Assembly (NCBI RefSeq): GCF_964259225.1
Contig: NZ_CAXVKN010000038.1
DNA from: Catenibacterium mitsuoka_A
GTDB lineage: Bacteria > Bacillota_I > Bacilli_A > Erysipelotrichales > Coprobacillaceae
Length of the DNA: 22,066 bases
Strand: one strand, 5' to 3'
Made by a program: the position numbers and the translations under genes. Below are positions 21,949-22,066 of the stretch, piece after piece. The notes beneath the pieces were generated by a model, which saw nothing but the letters and a program-made list of their open reading frames with translations, ran no database searches and was not told the origin of the DNA. Numbering within the stretch: the first letter of the stretch is position 1; each line of letters starts with the position of its first letter.

Positions 21949-22066
21949 TCAAACATTAGCACCACAACGGTGCTTTTGTTTTGTGGCAAAATTCGCAAAG
22001 ATGGATTTTCTCCATGGATGATCCATTGGAGGAATATACTTTTTCTTTTCTTTCTTAGGTGCCTCC
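21949..22066 (-). CDS. C-terminal fragment of a transposase-like protein, cut by the window edge
   Basis: Only the last 38 codons are inside the window. They read a Lys-rich stretch, then YIPPMDHPWRK and a short tail ending CGANV before TGA. A P-P-x-x-HPWR/K block near the C-terminus is, from memory, a mark of some DDE transposases (ISNCY/IS1202-like), so an insertion sequence probably occupies the DNA to the right. This cannot be confirmed from 38 residues. A hairpin AGCACC/GGTGCT at 21958-21974 lies within the coding end. No clear terminal repeat is seen, though the bases from about 21915 to 21948 could be the element's end. Confidence 0.45.
   Translation of the reverse strand, partial: EAPKKEKKKYIPPMDHPWRKSIFANFATKQKHRCGANV

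Noticed and set aside
21958..21978. Hairpin with T tract as a + strand terminator
   Set aside because: No + strand gene leads into it, and it lies within the coding end of the minus-strand transposase-like fragment.

Overview
The window reads as a chromosomal stretch of a low-GC, Gram-positive-type Bacillota. The signs are strong AGGAGG-type ribosome sites, TTGACA/TATAAT promoters, short U-tailed hairpin terminators, a T-box leader, a sortase-anchored surface protein and secreted or membrane-bound wall hydrolases. The gene mix (fucO-type alcohol dehydrogenase, DUF3784, C_GCAxxG_C_C protein, M42 peptidase) suits an anaerobic gut Erysipelotrichia/Coprobacillus-like bacterium. That placement is inference; no rRNA is present to prove it.

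Layout. 1-155: a pure (ACAG)17 tract at the left edge, then a terminator. 218-1372: a secreted, probably sortase-anchored protein with two tandem domains. 1421-2760: an iron alcohol dehydrogenase (fucO) behind a Rex-like operator. 2764-7493: a four-gene + strand run of CNNM/CorC-type transporter, YihY/BrkB membrane protein, RlmD-like methyltransferase homologue lacking catalytic residues, and RmuC. In this run the YihY tail and the methyltransferase N-terminus are encoded by the same 322 bases in two frames, across a 24-nt repeat array. 7498-10310 (minus): a T-box-controlled operon of DAHP synthase (aroF), ornithine carbamoyltransferase (argF) and an unrecognised acidic protein. 10454-10626: tRNA-Leu(CAA) with its own promoter and terminator. 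10651-11609 (minus): a Cys-rich redox-type protein and 3-methyladenine glycosylase (tag). 11699-13449: a NOP/Sun rRNA m5C methyltransferase and an HD-domain protein. 13464-14860: a secreted NlpC/P60 hydrolase with a coiled coil. 14866-15165: a probable decayed IS200/IS605 (TnpB-type) remnant with two similar hairpins. 15216-15491 (minus): a small membrane protein. 15677-16906: a VanY-like carboxypeptidase. 16948-18670: MnmM-type tRNA methyltransferase, HAD phosphatase and a short zinc-less sirtuin-like protein. 18711-19503: an AAA-codon-rich patch with a probably frameshifted DUF3784 protein and a DUF1284-like protein. 19524-20426: an unrecognised Cys-cluster protein. 20459-21487: an M42 aminopeptidase. 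21524-21921 (minus): a cold-shock protein with a long leader. 21949-22066 (minus): the C-terminal end of what looks like a transposase, cut by the window edge.

Common themes are RNA modification (three methyltransferase-fold proteins plus a tRNA), cell-wall remodelling (NlpC/P60, VanY, sortase substrate) and amino-acid biosynthesis under tRNA-sensing control. The points most worth a second look are the dual-coded repeat overlap, the active-site-less RlmD homologue, the TnpB-element remnant, the T-box operon that pairs aromatic with arginine biosynthesis, and the tetranucleotide tract.
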